Shown: piece after piece, positions 50,088 to 60,264 of the stretch | How positions within the stretch are numbered: the first letter of the stretch is position 1 | How the letters are laid out: each line of letters begins with the position of its first letter | NCBI GenBank assembly: GCA_044223995.1 | Contig: JBGALE010000001.1 | Location: 806,001-870,000, forward strand | From: JACMLD01 sp044223995 | Lineage (GTDB): Bacteria > Bacteroidota > Bacteroidia > Chitinophagales > Chitinophagaceae | Direction: 5' to 3' | Length of the DNA stretch: 64,000 bases | Made by a program: the position numbers and the translations under genes | The notes under the pieces: model-generated | What the model was told of the DNA's origin: nothing | Database searches by the model: none | What the model saw: the letters and a program-made list of their open reading frames with translations, nothing else

Positions 50088-50882
50088 ATGAAACAAATAT
50101 TCAACAAAATAACAGTAATTGCCATGGCAGCCATTGTTGTAGTGGCAGGCTGCAAAAAAAATAACACTGATGGCAACGGAGAGCCCTCTACTATTAAATC
50201 GCAGGTTTTTTCAGCGGCTGGTGACAGTGCCGGCATAGTTGCCAGGCTCAATGAAGTGCGTCTAAGTTTAGGCGATCCATTAAATACGGCTCCAGGCGTA
50301 ATTGGCGGCCGTAGGGAAGTTAACTGGGATGCAGTGCCGCCGGCATTTACCAACGTTAATAATTTTCCATTTGATTTTTTTGGAGCATTTGATGCTGCTC
50401 TGCCCAATGGCCGCAAACGTGGACTGATCCTGGGCAATGCGGCTACCACTTTACGTGTTGACAGTACAGATTTTGCTGACATTGATGCATCATATATTCA
50501 GCAATTTGAACCCTTCAGCAAAAAAAGATTATTTGCTTCTACTGGCACAAACATTACTGAAATTACTTTTAAAGTTCCCGGTACAAATACCGATGCTTTT
50601 GTAAAAGGTTTTGGCGTTATTTTTTCTGACGTTGATTTAGCAAATAAAACATCTGTAGAGTATTATAATGGAAATAAAAGCCTGGGTGTTTTTAAAGCAA
50701 CTGCAGCAGCACAGGGAATTTCTCTTTTGGCTGTAAGTTTTCCTGATGAAAAAATTACACGTGTAAAAATTACTTCAGGAAATGGAGTTTTGGGCAACGG
50801 TCTTAAAGATATTAGTAACGGAGGTGTTTATGATATAGTTGTGATGGACGATTTTCTCTTCGATGAACCAAAAGCATTATAA
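50088..50882 (+). CDS. Lipoprotein, unknown function
   Basis: A 264-residue protein with a lipoprotein signal ending in VVAGCKKN (Cys about 22), so it should be a membrane lipoprotein. The rest is beta-rich with GFGVIFSDVDLANKTSVEYY, a feature shared by PEP-CTERM-like and SusD-adjacent surface proteins. It precedes the TonB-dependent receptor gene by about 290 bases and may be its partner lipoprotein. No enzyme motif was recognised. Confidence 0.6.
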   Translation: MKQIFNKITVIAMAAIVVVAGCKKNNTDGNGEPSTIKSQVFSAAGDSAGIVARLNEVRLSLGDPLNTAPGVIGGRREVNWDAVPPAFTNVNNFPFDFFGAFDAALPNGRKRGLILGNAATTLRVDSTDFADIDASYIQQFEPFSKKRLFASTGTNITEITFKVPGTNTDAFVKGFGVIFSDVDLANKTSVEYYNGNKSLGVFKATAAAQGISLLAVSFPDEKITRVKITSGNGVLGNGLKDISNGGVYDIVVMDDFLFDEPKAL

Positions 50883-51173
50883 CAAGGAACAATGTCACTT
50901 TCGAGAGAAACTTGGCTGATAAAATATAAATAGAATTGGATAGAGTTTAGTTTTGACATTGCAATTAGAGTGCAAGCCACTAGCCCTGTTCAAATATCTC
51001 AACCGTTACTTCATCCAGTATCTACCAAATATTTCAATTTGTATTTAAGCGAAATTCCTTTTTTGCACGGAAACAATTCTATTGGAACTGCCTGGGTATT
51101 TAAAAAACAGTTAACAATAATTTCTGCCGTTGTGTCTGTATTTCTATTAATAATCTAACTATAAAATAAAGTC

Positions 51174-54038
51174 ATGAAAATGAAGATCGGCGCTTTTAAA
51201 AGCGCAGCCTTATCAAATCCTTATTGTGCTGTAATAATTATTGTATTGGCAGGCATGATATTGCCACTAACAGCATCATCACAAAACACTATTAGCGGAA
51301 AAGTTTTTGATGCCGAAAATAAGACCCCTTTACCACAGGCCACAATTACAGCTAAACCAGGTAACCATATTACGGTAGCAGGTGATAATGGAACGTTTAC
51401 GTTACAAACGGATGAAAAAATAAAGACGATTACCGTGAGCTATGCAGGTTATCTAAGCCGTGTAATAAAAATAGATGACACTGCAACAGTTAAATTCATT
51501 GGCTTGCAAAGGGTGCAAAATGAAAATGCCATCACAGTAATTGGTTCAAGAAATTTAGCAAGAACAAAAGTACAGACGCCGGTTCCGGTTGACGTAATAC
51601 CAGTAGCTTCAATCGCAAATGAAATGGGGCAAATAGATTTAAACCAGTTGCTTACTTATGCAGCACCTTCCTTTCAATCGAGCAGGCAAACCGTTGCTGA
51701 TGGTACTGATCACATAGATCCTGCACAGTTAAGAGGACTCGGCAGCGACCAGGTACTTGTACTGGTGAATGGTAAAAGAAGGCATCAAAGTGCATTGGTA
51801 AATGTAAACGGAACGGTTAACCGTGGACAGGTGGGAACAGACCTGAACAGCATTCCCGTTTCAGCTATTGAACGAGTGGAAGTATTAAGAGACGGCGCTG
51901 CAGCACAATATGGTTCAGATGCTATTGCAGGTGTAATAAATATTGTTTTAAAAAAGTCAACCAATACCATCAGCGGCAATGTTTCGTATGGAGAAAATAT
52001 CACCAGCTACGATAAAAACTATGCATTGGGAAGATTGAACAAAACAGCAACAAATAAAATGAACGTACAGGACGGAGGCAGTTTCCAGGCAGGATTAAAT
52101 TATGGATTTAATTTAAATAAGAAAGGTTTCATTAATCTTACAGGAGAATATTCGCTGCGTAATAAATCGAACAGGGCCGGTACTTATACCGGGCCGGTGT
52201 ATGCGAATGTTGGTGGCGCTAACAAAGATGATTCTATTTTAAACGCAAGGGGGTTAACAAGGAATAATTTTGATATGCGGATAGGCAATTCAAAAATTGC
52301 AAGCGGTTCTGTTTTTGTAAATGCAGCATACTCCTTAAATAACAAATGGAATGTAAAACTGTTTGGTGGTTACAGCCAGAAGAATGGTGAAGCAGCAGGC
52401 TTTTTCCGTTATCCAACTTCAATAAGTTCGGCTGCCGGTACTTTTTCGGCGCAGGTATTTACAATTTATCCGAATGGATTTTTACCATTGATTGAAACAG
52501 ATATAAAAGATTATTCTTTGTCTGCGGGTGTGGATGGAAAACTGGGAAAATGGAATGCCGGTTTATTCAATACGCTGGGAGTAAATAATTTTGATTTTAC
52601 GGTTGACAATTCAATTAATTACACCCAGTTTGCAGTAAACGCCAATCCGCAGACAAAATTTAATGCAGGTGGATTAAGGTTTTTACAAAATACCATCAAT
52701 GCAGATATTAGCCGCAATTTTAATGTGCTGAGCGGACTGAATGTGGCTTATGGTGCAGAGTTCAGGATAGATCAATATGCACAACATGCAGGTGAAGAAG
52801 CGTCTTATAAAAATTTTAATACTGCTTCAGGGGCTGCTTCCGGTGCACAGGTTTTTGCAGGCTTTGTACCAGATTATACAAAAACACATACCCGGCATAA
52901 TGTTGCTTTGTATGCCGACATTGAACAGGATTTTACCAGGCAGTGGCTGGTAGAAGCAGCACTGCGTTTTGAAAACTATTCTGATTTTGGAAGTACACTA
53001 AATTATAAAGCAGCAACCCGTTATAAGATCGGCGATTATTTTACGATAAGGGCTGCGGCATCCAGTGGCTTCAGGGCACCTTCCATGCAACAGCAATTTT
53101 ATGCAAAAACAAATACCTTGTTTGTTTCAACTCCATCAGGACTTGTACCCACAGAAAGCGGCACATTTACTAACGACAGCAGGCCGGCGCAGATATTAGG
53201 CATACCAAAATTGAAAGAAGAAACATCACAAAATTATTCGGCAGGCTTTACCGCTGCACCATTTAAAGGCTTGGAAATTTCGGTGGATGGATACCTGATC
53301 AATATAAAAAACAGGATTGTACTGACCAATAATTTTAATGGAGGAACAGATACCACTCTGACAAAATTGCTGAAAGATAATGGCGCCACTACGGCCAACT
53401 TTTTTACCAATGCCATTGATACAAAAGCAAAGGGACTTGAAGCAGTGATAAGCTACCATACCAGCTTTGCAAATCAAGACAGGCTAAGGGTTTCTGCGGC
53501 TGCTACTTTTATAAAAAATGAAGTGAAGAAAGGCGCTGATGGAAAACCAATCATCAAAGCTTCTGATGTTTTAATCAACTCAGGGCAGTTGGCAAATTAT
53601 TTTAACCGGGAAGATCAGAGCAGGATTGAAGTGGCTAATCCTTCATCCAAAATAAATTTCACCATTAATTACAATCATAAAAAACTGGGAGTAGTGCTGC
53701 GGCTTGCGTACTTTGGCAAGGTAACCTATCTCGATCCAACCATCAACCCCGCAAACCCTGCTACATTTCCTGTGAATTCATTTACCGGGCAGAAAGAAAC
53801 ATTGGATCAAACCTTTGCTGCTAAAACGGTAACAGATATATCGTTTAGCTACGACCTTACTAAGAACTTCACTTTTACCGCAGGTGCCAATAATATTTTT
53901 GATGCTTACCAGGATAAACATACGCATAGTGGTAATGTATCTCTCGGCAGGTTCATTTACAGCAGGCGGGTGCAGCAAATGGGCTTTAACGGAAGATATG
54001 TATTTGCAAGAGTTTCGTTTAATGTCAATGCTAAATAA
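51174..54038 (+). CDS. TonB-dependent receptor
   Basis: A 954-residue outer-membrane protein. A signal segment (about 1-37) is followed by a carboxypeptidase-D-regulatory-like domain (ISGKVFDAENKTPLPQATIT, about 38-120), a plug domain (VLVLVNGKRRHQSALVNVN, AIERVEVLRDGAAAQYGSDA) and a barrel that ends RVSFNVNAK. Such receptors import iron chelates, vitamins or oligosaccharides. It follows a lipoprotein gene, which suggests a partner. The ligand is unknown. Confidence 0.85.
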   Translation: MKMKIGAFKSAALSNPYCAVIIIVLAGMILPLTASSQNTISGKVFDAENKTPLPQATITAKPGNHITVAGDNGTFTLQTDEKIKTITVSYAGYLSRVIKIDDTATVKFIGLQRVQNENAITVIGSRNLARTKVQTPVPVDVIPVASIANEMGQIDLNQLLTYAAPSFQSSRQTVADGTDHIDPAQLRGLGSDQVLVLVNGKRRHQSALVNVNGTVNRGQVGTDLNSIPVSAIERVEVLRDGAAAQYGSDAIAGVINIVLKKSTNTISGNVSYGENITSYDKNYALGRLNKTATNKMNVQDGGSFQAGLNYGFNLNKKGFINLTGEYSLRNKSNRAGTYTGPVYANVGGANKDDSILNARGLTRNNFDMRIGNSKIASGSVFVNAAYSLNNKWNVKLFGGYSQKNGEAAGFFRYPTSISSAAGTFSAQVFTIYPNGFLPLIETDIKDYSLSAGVDGKLGKWNAGLFNTLGVNNFDFTVDNSINYTQFAVNANPQTKFNAGGLRFLQNTINADISRNFNVLSGLNVAYGAEFRIDQYAQHAGEEASYKNFNTASGAASGAQVFAGFVPDYTKTHTRHNVALYADIEQDFTRQWLVEAALRFENYSDFGSTLNYKAATRYKIGDYFTIRAAASSGFRAPSMQQQFYAKTNTLFVSTPSGLVPTESGTFTNDSRPAQILGIPKLKEETSQNYSAGFTAAPFKGLEISVDGYLINIKNRIVLTNNFNGGTDTTLTKLLKDNGATTANFFTNAIDTKAKGLEAVISYHTSFANQDRLRVSAAATFIKNEVKKGADGKPIIKASDVLINSGQLANYFNREDQSRIEVANPSSKINFTINYNHKKLGVVLRLAYFGKVTYLDPTINPANPATFPVNSFTGQKETLDQTFAAKTVTDISFSYDLTKNFTFTAGANNIFDAYQDKHTHSGNVSLGRFIYSRRVQQMGFNGRYVFARVSFNVNAK

Positions 54039-54121
54039 AATAATTTTTTATCAGCCTCTCGGGTTATAAACTAACATTTACAAATACCGGAAAAATTATT
54101 TTTAAAAAGAGGGAAATACAA

Positions 54122-54502
54122 ATGAATAACAGAAAAAATTTCAACACCTCAAAAGTACCCAGGCTGTCTGAAGTATTTCCGCAGGCAGTTATTACCGGTA
54201 ACTTAATATTTCTTTCGGCTACTTCAGGCATTAATCCGGGAACCGGAAAATTAAGTGACGACTTTGAAGAGCAGGCTGTGCAATGTTTTATGAACATAAA
54301 AACAATTCTTGAAGAAGCCGGAAGTGGGAAGGATAAAATTGTGAAAACAACTGTGTTTATGGTTTTGGGAAGCGACTTCAGCGTTTTCAATAAAACGTAT
54401 GCTAAAGTTTTTCCTGAAAATGCCCCGGCAAGAAGTGCCCTGCTGGTGATGCCTTTTCCTGCAAACATTTTAATTGCAGTTGAGTGCATTGCTCTTTTAT
54501 AA
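54122..54502 (+). CDS. RidA-family protein
   Basis: A 126-residue RidA/YjgF protein: AVITGNLIFLSATSGINPGTG at the start, and NAPARSALLVMPFPAN at the end, with Arg in PARS that aligns with the catalytic Arg105 region. RidA proteins deaminate reactive enamines from PLP enzymes. It lies 84 bases after the receptor gene on the same strand. Confidence 0.8.
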   Translation: MNNRKNFNTSKVPRLSEVFPQAVITGNLIFLSATSGINPGTGKLSDDFEEQAVQCFMNIKTILEEAGSGKDKIVKTTVFMVLGSDFSVFNKTYAKVFPENAPARSALLVMPFPANILIAVECIALL

Positions 54503-54576
54503 GCATTATTAAAGGACAAGCTGTTTTCTGATTTGAATAAAGAGACAATATCACAAACTGGAAAAATATTTTGATT

Positions 54577-55206
54577 ATGATTTCACAAATTCAGTCAATC
54601 TTAAAAGTGCTAACGCTTGCAGAAAGGCTAAAATTTGAACTGCGGCATAGTTACACTTCTAATGGCAGGCAGGAAAGTGTCGCAGAACATTCATGGAGAA
54701 TGTCGTTAATGGCTGTTCTGATTGAGCCTTTGCTAAATCAAAAAGTAAATACGGCCCGGCTTCTAAAGATGATTATTGTTCATGACCTGGTAGAAGCGGA
54801 AGCCAGAGACATTTCAGCTCTCGACGTTTTAAGAAACCCGGAAATCAAAATACAAAAAACAGAGAAGGAAAAACAGGCTATTGAAAATTTACGGGCGGCT
54901 TTAAAAGAAACCAATGGACAGGAAATTTATAACCTGTTTTATGAATTTGAAGAAAAAATAACTTATGAGGCCAAAGTGGCAAATGCGCTGGATAAATTAG
55001 AAGTTCAACTGCAACACAACCATGCTGACTTTTCAACCTGGGAAGAGATTGAATATGAAATGTGTTATATGATGGATAAGCACGTTTTGTTTGATGAAAC
55101 TTTAACTGAATTAAAGATTCAGATTGAACAAGCTGCTGAAGAAAAGATGCGGCTTGCAGGCGTTGATATAAAAAGTGTAAGGCAGAGAATTTTGCAGAAA
55201 AGCTAA
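54577..55206 (+). CDS. HD-domain hydrolase, YfbR-like
   Basis: A 209-residue HD-domain protein: His38 in AEHSWRM, His69-Asp70 in IVHDLVEAE and a C-terminal Asp in NALDKLEVQ make the HD metal site. The closest named group is YfbR-like 5'-nucleotidases and related HD phosphohydrolases. The ATG at 54577 is used; an upstream TTG at 54571 adds only two residues. It follows RidA by 74 bases. Confidence 0.75.
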   Translation: MISQIQSILKVLTLAERLKFELRHSYTSNGRQESVAEHSWRMSLMAVLIEPLLNQKVNTARLLKMIIVHDLVEAEARDISALDVLRNPEIKIQKTEKEKQAIENLRAALKETNGQEIYNLFYEFEEKITYEAKVANALDKLEVQLQHNHADFSTWEEIEYEMCYMMDKHVLFDETLTELKIQIEQAAEEKMRLAGVDIKSVRQRILQKS

Positions 55207-55234
55207 TGCTAACAATAGTAATTAAGAACAGAAG

Positions 55235-55393
55235 ATGTCAGTAAAGATAAACGTTATTGCAAAATCGGATGAACTGGTGTATTTCAATATTTCACTGCTG
55301 CAAATAGAGGTGTCACCTTTTTTTGACGAACATTCATGTTCAAGGTTAACTGTGAAAGGTGACACCTCTTGCGGACATTTGAAATGCAGTCGA
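55235..55393 (+). pseudogene. Possible truncated small gene overlapping an inverted repeat
   Basis: An ATG at 55235 opens MSVKINVIAKSDELVYFN and continues for 52 codons to TGA. The start MSVKINVI resembles the beginning of HU-like DNA-binding proteins of Bacteroidota, but the rest does not, and most of it overlaps the inverted repeat at 55306-55369. A fragment of a gene interrupted by the repeat is possible; chance resemblance is also possible. Confidence 0.25.
55306..55369. repeat. Perfect 15-base inverted repeat
   Basis: AGAGGTGTCACCTTT (55306-55320) and AAAGGTGACACCTCT (55355-55369) are exact inverted copies, 34 bases apart. Each arm contains an almost palindromic core (AGGTGTCACCT). The arrangement suggests a small repeated element, perhaps a REP-like or hairpin element, in the 269-base gap between the HD and FeeM-like genes. 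Confidence 0.55.
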
Positions 55394-55475
55394 TGAACCC
55401 CAAATTACTAATGACCACAAGCGTTTTAAGTACTATAAGCTGCAATAAAACTTACACAACACTTAATTATTTCAA

Positions 55476-56192
55476 ATGAACGATAGACCATATTTTTTAA
55501 AAGAGATTTTATCTGAATCTGAGCTGGAACTTTTCCTGAGACTTCGTTACAGTGAGTTTTGTAATTCATCAGCCAGCGTTTTTGTAGTAAAAAACAACAA
55601 GGAAATAGATGTTAATTATTATGACCGCAATTCAGTGCATTACGGAATATATAAACAACAAAACAAAAGAGCAGCGCCGGTTGGATACTTTAGAATTGTT
55701 TTGGAAGAACCGGCAATTGCAGATAAGTGGGTAACGAACATTTCAAAAAGAACAGGGTTAACCAACCTTACGGAACATAGACCACAAACGGTATTTCCAT
55801 GTATGGGTATTTACCCTCATCAAAATTTAGAGCAGGAATTTTATAAAAAGAAAACTCCATTTGAAAGAGCCGGTGAAGTCAGCAGGTTCTTTATCATTCA
55901 AAGCGAAAGATCAGTAAGGTTATCGTTGCAAATTATCAGGAGCTCTTTTGCAATTGCATTACTGTATATACAACATGCATTTGTAGGTTGTTGTCAGGAT
56001 CATTCAAAGGCATATATAAAATTTGGTTTCAGACAATACCCGGGAACATCAACCTTCATCTTCAACCCTGCAGGAAAGAAAAAAGAAGGAATTATTCTTT
56101 ATTGCAGCAGCGGCTATATAGCAAATGAAGTATATGCAAAATTTAAAAAAATACAGTGGCAATTCCTTTTAAACAAACGGCTTTTGTTTTAG
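55476..56192 (+). CDS. FeeM/autoinducer-synthase-like acyltransferase
   Basis: A 238-residue protein of the acyl-homoserine-lactone-synthase/GNAT-like group. The E-x-S-R-F-F motif is present in FERAGEVSRFFIIQSERSVR, and CQDHSKAYIKFGFRQYPG resembles the acceptor-side part of FeeM-like N-acyl amino acid synthases. It may make an N-acyl amino acid or a fatty-acyl signal. It lies alone between the HD and lipoprotein genes. Confidence 0.6.
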   Translation: MNDRPYFLKEILSESELELFLRLRYSEFCNSSASVFVVKNNKEIDVNYYDRNSVHYGIYKQQNKRAAPVGYFRIVLEEPAIADKWVTNISKRTGLTNLTEHRPQTVFPCMGIYPHQNLEQEFYKKKTPFERAGEVSRFFIIQSERSVRLSLQIIRSSFAIALLYIQHAFVGCCQDHSKAYIKFGFRQYPGTSTFIFNPAGKKKEGIILYCSSGYIANEVYAKFKKIQWQFLLNKRLLF

Positions 56193-56228
56193 GTGACGGG
56201 AAATTATATAACTCAATAAACAAACATT

Positions 56229-57014
56229 ATGAAAACAAAAAATTACAACCGAATATTTTTAAGTGAAAAGAAATTAAGTCGTATTGATGATGTAAGAAGA
56301 TCACTTAAACTCCTGATACTCTCAGCGCTTTTATTCACTGCTAGTGGCATTTTTTCAGGTTGCAAAAAGAGCAATGATAAAAAACCCACATGCAGGATTA
56401 TTGCTGCGTCCATACCATCAAGTGGCGTTGTTTTTAATTTTCTATATAATAATAATGGAAAGCTAAGCAGGATATCTACAGCCTTTGGTACTGCAAGCTT
56501 TGATTACCCAGCCGATAATACGGTAATCGTTACTACACAGGCTTCGGATACCTTTCAAAGCAGGAAAATTATAAAAGTAAACGCAGCGGGACTGGCCACA
56601 AATGTAAGGATAGAGAATAATACTGCTGGTACACAGTTTACTAATGATGCTTTTGAATATACTGGAAACGAACTTGCGAAACAGACAAGTACATCATCTT
56701 TTGACCCTAATCCAAGAATTACCACATACACATGGTTCAATGGTAACATGGTAAGCATTGCGTCTGGTGGAGCGATTACTGAGAGCAGGGAGTATTTTAC
56801 AGACAAACCAAGGCAGGATGGCGATTTTTTTACTTTCAACCAGTTTATTCAGGGTTTTGAAATCGTCAGAACCAAAAACCTTGTAAAATCCACTTCCCAG
56901 AGTGGACTAAATTTTACTTACGAATTTGGAGCCGATGGAAATATTTCTTCGGTTAAGGCTACATTCTCAAGTGGCGTTAGCGCATTTCAGGATTATCAGT
57001 ATGAGTGTAAATGA
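56229..57014 (+). CDS. Lipoprotein, unknown function
   Basis: A 261-residue protein with a lipoprotein signal ending IFSGCKKSN (Cys about 45), and an unusually long basic leader before the hydrophobic segment, so the true start may lie further in. The rest is beta-rich (RISTAFGTASFDYPADN, FTYEFGADGNISSVK) and resembles DUF4595-like or similar beta-sandwich lipoproteins. No enzyme motif was recognised. Confidence 0.5.
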   Translation: MKTKNYNRIFLSEKKLSRIDDVRRSLKLLILSALLFTASGIFSGCKKSNDKKPTCRIIAASIPSSGVVFNFLYNNNGKLSRISTAFGTASFDYPADNTVIVTTQASDTFQSRKIIKVNAAGLATNVRIENNTAGTQFTNDAFEYTGNELAKQTSTSSFDPNPRITTYTWFNGNMVSIASGGAITESREYFTDKPRQDGDFFTFNQFIQGFEIVRTKNLVKSTSQSGLNFTYEFGADGNISSVKATFSSGVSAFQDYQYECK

Positions 57015-57107
57015 TACATGCAATCCCAGCAAATAATTTCAGGGCATAAGTAAAATTGCACAGCTTCCTGTCTAAAAATATTTTTTACTGAAAAATTAGA
57101 GTTGAAT

Positions 57108-58337
57108 ATGACAACAATGCTTCATCCTGAAGTGGCCAGTATTACTTCTGCCACCAAAGAGTTCAAACGCAAACGCATTGAATCAATTGATATTTTAAGA
57201 GGCGTTGTAGTGATTATTATGGCACTTGATCATGTTCGTGATTATTTTCATTATGATGCTTTTTTGTATAGCCCGACAGATCTTGCTCATACAAATGCCT
57301 TTTTGTTTTTTACAAGATTTATTACACATTACTGTGCCCCTGTGTTTGTTTTTCTTGCCGGGGTCTCTGCTTATTTATATGGTAGTAAAAGGAGCAGACG
57401 AGAGTTGTCTTTTTATCTTTTAACAAGAGGGCTATGGCTGGTATTTGCAGAGCTTTTTATTATTACACTCGGATGGACATTTAATCCAGCATATCCTTTA
57501 TTTAATCTGCAGGTAATCTGGGCCATCGGCATCAGCATGATTGTTTTGTCTGCAATTATTTATATAAAAAGGATTTACATCCTACTATCTGGTATTTTAT
57601 TAATTGCTGGTCATAATTTACTGGACAATGTTCATGTGCCGGGCAATGGCATTGCAAATTTTCTTTGGTCTTTACTTCATGAACCGGCTGATTTTGTTGT
57701 TGGACGGTTTCATATTTTTATTCACTACCCGGTATTGCCCTGGATAGGTATTATGGCTTTGGGATATTATTTTGGGGGTTTATACAGCCACAATTATAAT
57801 GCTGCAAAAAGAAAGAAAACATTTTTGCTTGCAGGATTTGCTGCAATTGCTCTATTCATCATTTTACGGTACTTCAATTTTTATGGTGATGCCGCTCAAT
57901 GGTCTGTACAAAAAAATGCCTTGTTCAGCATTTTATCATTTTTAAATGTGAGCAAATACCCGCCCTCATTTCTTTATGCACTTATTACGCTTGGCCCTGC
58001 TATGATTTTTTTAAGCGTGGCTGAAAAACCATTGAATGCAGTTACAAAAAAAATCGCTGTTTTTGGAAGGGTTCCATTTTTCTATTACATCCTTCATCTT
58101 TACCTGATACATTTATTTGCAATGATAGCAGTAATGATGTCAGGCTATCATTGGTCGGTTATGATATTATCCAACAGGGTAAATCGTGTAGTTGAATTAA
58201 AAGGATATGGATTTAATTTAGTAATAGTTTACTTTGTATGGATGGCTTTGGTACTATTACTTTATCCATGCTGCAAATGGTTTGACAGGTATAAGAAAAA
58301 CAACCAGTCCACAAAAAACTGGTTAACCTACTTATAA
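57108..58337 (+). CDS. DUF1624-like membrane acyltransferase
   Basis: A 409-residue polytopic membrane protein with about nine helices. RIESIDILRGVVVIIMALDH (about 22-41) is the conserved start of DUF1624/heparan-alpha-glucosaminide N-acetyltransferase-like proteins. The His in ALDHVRDYFH is a likely active-site residue. It should acetylate a sugar or lipid at the membrane. The ATG at 57108 is used; a TTG at 57102 adds two residues. Confidence 0.75.
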   Translation: MTTMLHPEVASITSATKEFKRKRIESIDILRGVVVIIMALDHVRDYFHYDAFLYSPTDLAHTNAFLFFTRFITHYCAPVFVFLAGVSAYLYGSKRSRRELSFYLLTRGLWLVFAELFIITLGWTFNPAYPLFNLQVIWAIGISMIVLSAIIYIKRIYILLSGILLIAGHNLLDNVHVPGNGIANFLWSLLHEPADFVVGRFHIFIHYPVLPWIGIMALGYYFGGLYSHNYNAAKRKKTFLLAGFAAIALFIILRYFNFYGDAAQWSVQKNALFSILSFLNVSKYPPSFLYALITLGPAMIFLSVAEKPLNAVTKKIAVFGRVPFFYYILHLYLIHLFAMIAVMMSGYHWSVMILSNRVNRVVELKGYGFNLVIVYFVWMALVLLLYPCCKWFDRYKKNNQSTKNWLTYL

Positions 58338-58400
58338 TATTTTTTCGTCTGTTCAAATACCGGTCAGGCCAAAATCAAAAAAACAGCGAACGAAAGATAA

Positions 58401-59584
58401 ATGTTTACAAAATTTATTGATAATAAAAAGTTGGGAGGAGTTAACTGCCTTATTTGGAAAGATGGCCAAATTATACTCCAGGAAAGCTACGGGTTCAGGA
58501 ATTTGGAAACTTGTGAACTAATGACCTTTGATACAATTTTCAGAATTGCTTCAATGACAAAGCCGGTAACTTCAGTTCTTGCAATGATGTTATACGAAGA
58601 GAAGAAATTAGATTTGCTTGACCCGATCACTAAATGGTTTCCCCAGTTTAAGAATATGAAAGTCATAAAAAACCAGACTGGGGAATACGAAGATGCAAAC
58701 CGGATCATTACCATCCTTGATTTACTAACCCACAGAGCTGGTTTTACGTACAGCGATTTTCAAACTGGAAAACTTAAAAAGGATTACATTAAAGCTTTAG
58801 GAGCCGACATTGATTCGGAGCTTTCCAATGAACAATGGGTAAATGGCCTTGCAGGTTTGCCCCTCTTAAGTCAGCCGGGTGAATTATTCAATTATGGAAA
58901 GTCAACTGATTTACTAGGTATTCTTATTTCAACCATAGAAGGAAAATCGCTGGGTAAAGTAATGGAAGAAAAAATATTCAACCCGTTAGCCATGACAGAT
59001 ACCTTTTTTATGTACCAAAAAACAAAAGACATAGATGTGCCTCAAATATTGGTTATGACGACGCCGGTAATTTAGTAAATCTTGAAACGGTTCCATCAAA
59101 AATGGCCTTAAAAGAACGCCCTGCCGATTTAGAATTTGAAGCAGGAAGCGGAGGGCTTTGGTCAACGATAGGCGATTATTTAAAATTTGCCAGGCTATTT
59201 GTCGAAAACGGAAGTTCAAATGGTAGTCAAATTTTAAGACAGGAAACCATTCATTTAATGTGTTCTAATCAATTGACCGAATATCAAAGAGAACATTCAA
59301 AAATGATGGGTAGTGCAATCTTCAAAGAATATTATGGATTTGGTCTGGGCCTTGCTGTGGTAATGAAAAAAAACAATGGATCAATGCCCTGCGCAGGCTC
59401 AATTGGCGCTGTTGGTTGGCCAGGTGCTTATGGAGGTTGGTGGTCAGCAGATCCTGTCAAGAAAAGCATTTCGATATTTATGACACATAGTATGACAGAA
59501 CTAAAGCAACTGGCACAAGGTATCGGATTTGAATTATTTGAGGCCATTGATATTTTTTCAAAGTACAGCAAAGAGAATACTTAA
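58401..59584 (+). pseudogene. Serine hydrolase (class C beta-lactamase-like), frameshifted
   Basis: The N-terminal frame starts MFTKFIDNKKLGGVNCLIWK and carries the catalytic SMTK (Ser51, Lys54) and YGK. It stops early at 59075, while a second frame (intact from about 59051 to 59584) continues GYDDAGNLVNLETVP, AGSGGLWSTIGDYLKFARLF and the C-terminal domain. One missing base near 59046-59050 (a T in an ATATTGG stretch) explains this. It is a pseudogene, or a sequencing error. Confidence 0.7.
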
Positions 59585-59720
59585 CCAATAATTGGAAAAC
59601 AAAAGGGAAACCAGAACTGCTAATATGGACTGTGCAGAAGCTGGAAGGACGGAGGCACAATCAGCAGTAAATTGTCTCGTCCTGAAATAATTTGACTACT
59701 GACTAAATACTATTTTACTT

Positions 59721-60116
59721 TCACTTTTTTGCCCGGCTGTTTTTTGCTGCCTTATCAATCATCTTTCCTTTTGTTTCAGCCAATGTTCTGCCCCACTTGG
59801 CAATTTCTTCCAGCATGGGTATAAGTGACTTGCCAAAATCAGTAAGGTAATATTCAACCCGTGGAGGTATTTCAGGATAATGCTTACGGGCAATAATACC
59901 ATCTGTTTCCAAAGTCTTCAATTGCAGGCTCAGCATTTTTTCCGTAATACCGGGTATCAGTTTTTTTAACTCATTAAACCTTTTTTTATCTTTCCGTAAA
60001 TACCAGAGCACCACCGTTTTCCATTTTCCGCCAATATAATGCATGGTAATATCCATGGCGCAGTGGTATTCTTTCCCGTTCAGCAGTAACAATTTTTCTG
60101 TATTATTTATCAGCAT
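59721..60116 (-). CDS. HxlR-family regulator with N-terminal cysteine
   Basis: A 131-residue HxlR protein: HYIGGKWKTVVLWYLRKDKK, then GITEKMLSLQLKTLETDG (recognition region) and IPPRVEYYLTDFG (wing). Cys19 is at the redox-sensing position of YodB and HypR. It is divergent from an NAD(P)-binding oxidoreductase at 60326, with an exact 17-base palindrome in the gap, and so probably represses it. Confidence 0.85.
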   Translation of the reverse strand: MLINNTEKLLLLNGKEYHCAMDITMHYIGGKWKTVVLWYLRKDKKRFNELKKLIPGITEKMLSLQLKTLETDGIIARKHYPEIPPRVEYYLTDFGKSLIPMLEEIAKWGRTLAETKGKMIDKAAKNSRAKK

Positions 60117-60264
60117 AAAAAGTTTTTAAAATTTTTCCGGTTTGTATGCAGTGTCAGCAATAATTCCGTCAAAAAGGGTAGTGCCTGTATTGTTTAACAG
60201 CTATTGGAAACCCCGTTGAACTGTCTTTATCTTTGCCACTGTAAAAAGTATAGTTGATGACAAA

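Noticed and set aside
50970..51158. A 62-residue plus-strand gene before the TonB-dependent receptor
   Set aside because: It lies in the leader between the lipoprotein and the receptor, and its residues show no conserved pattern; likely chance.
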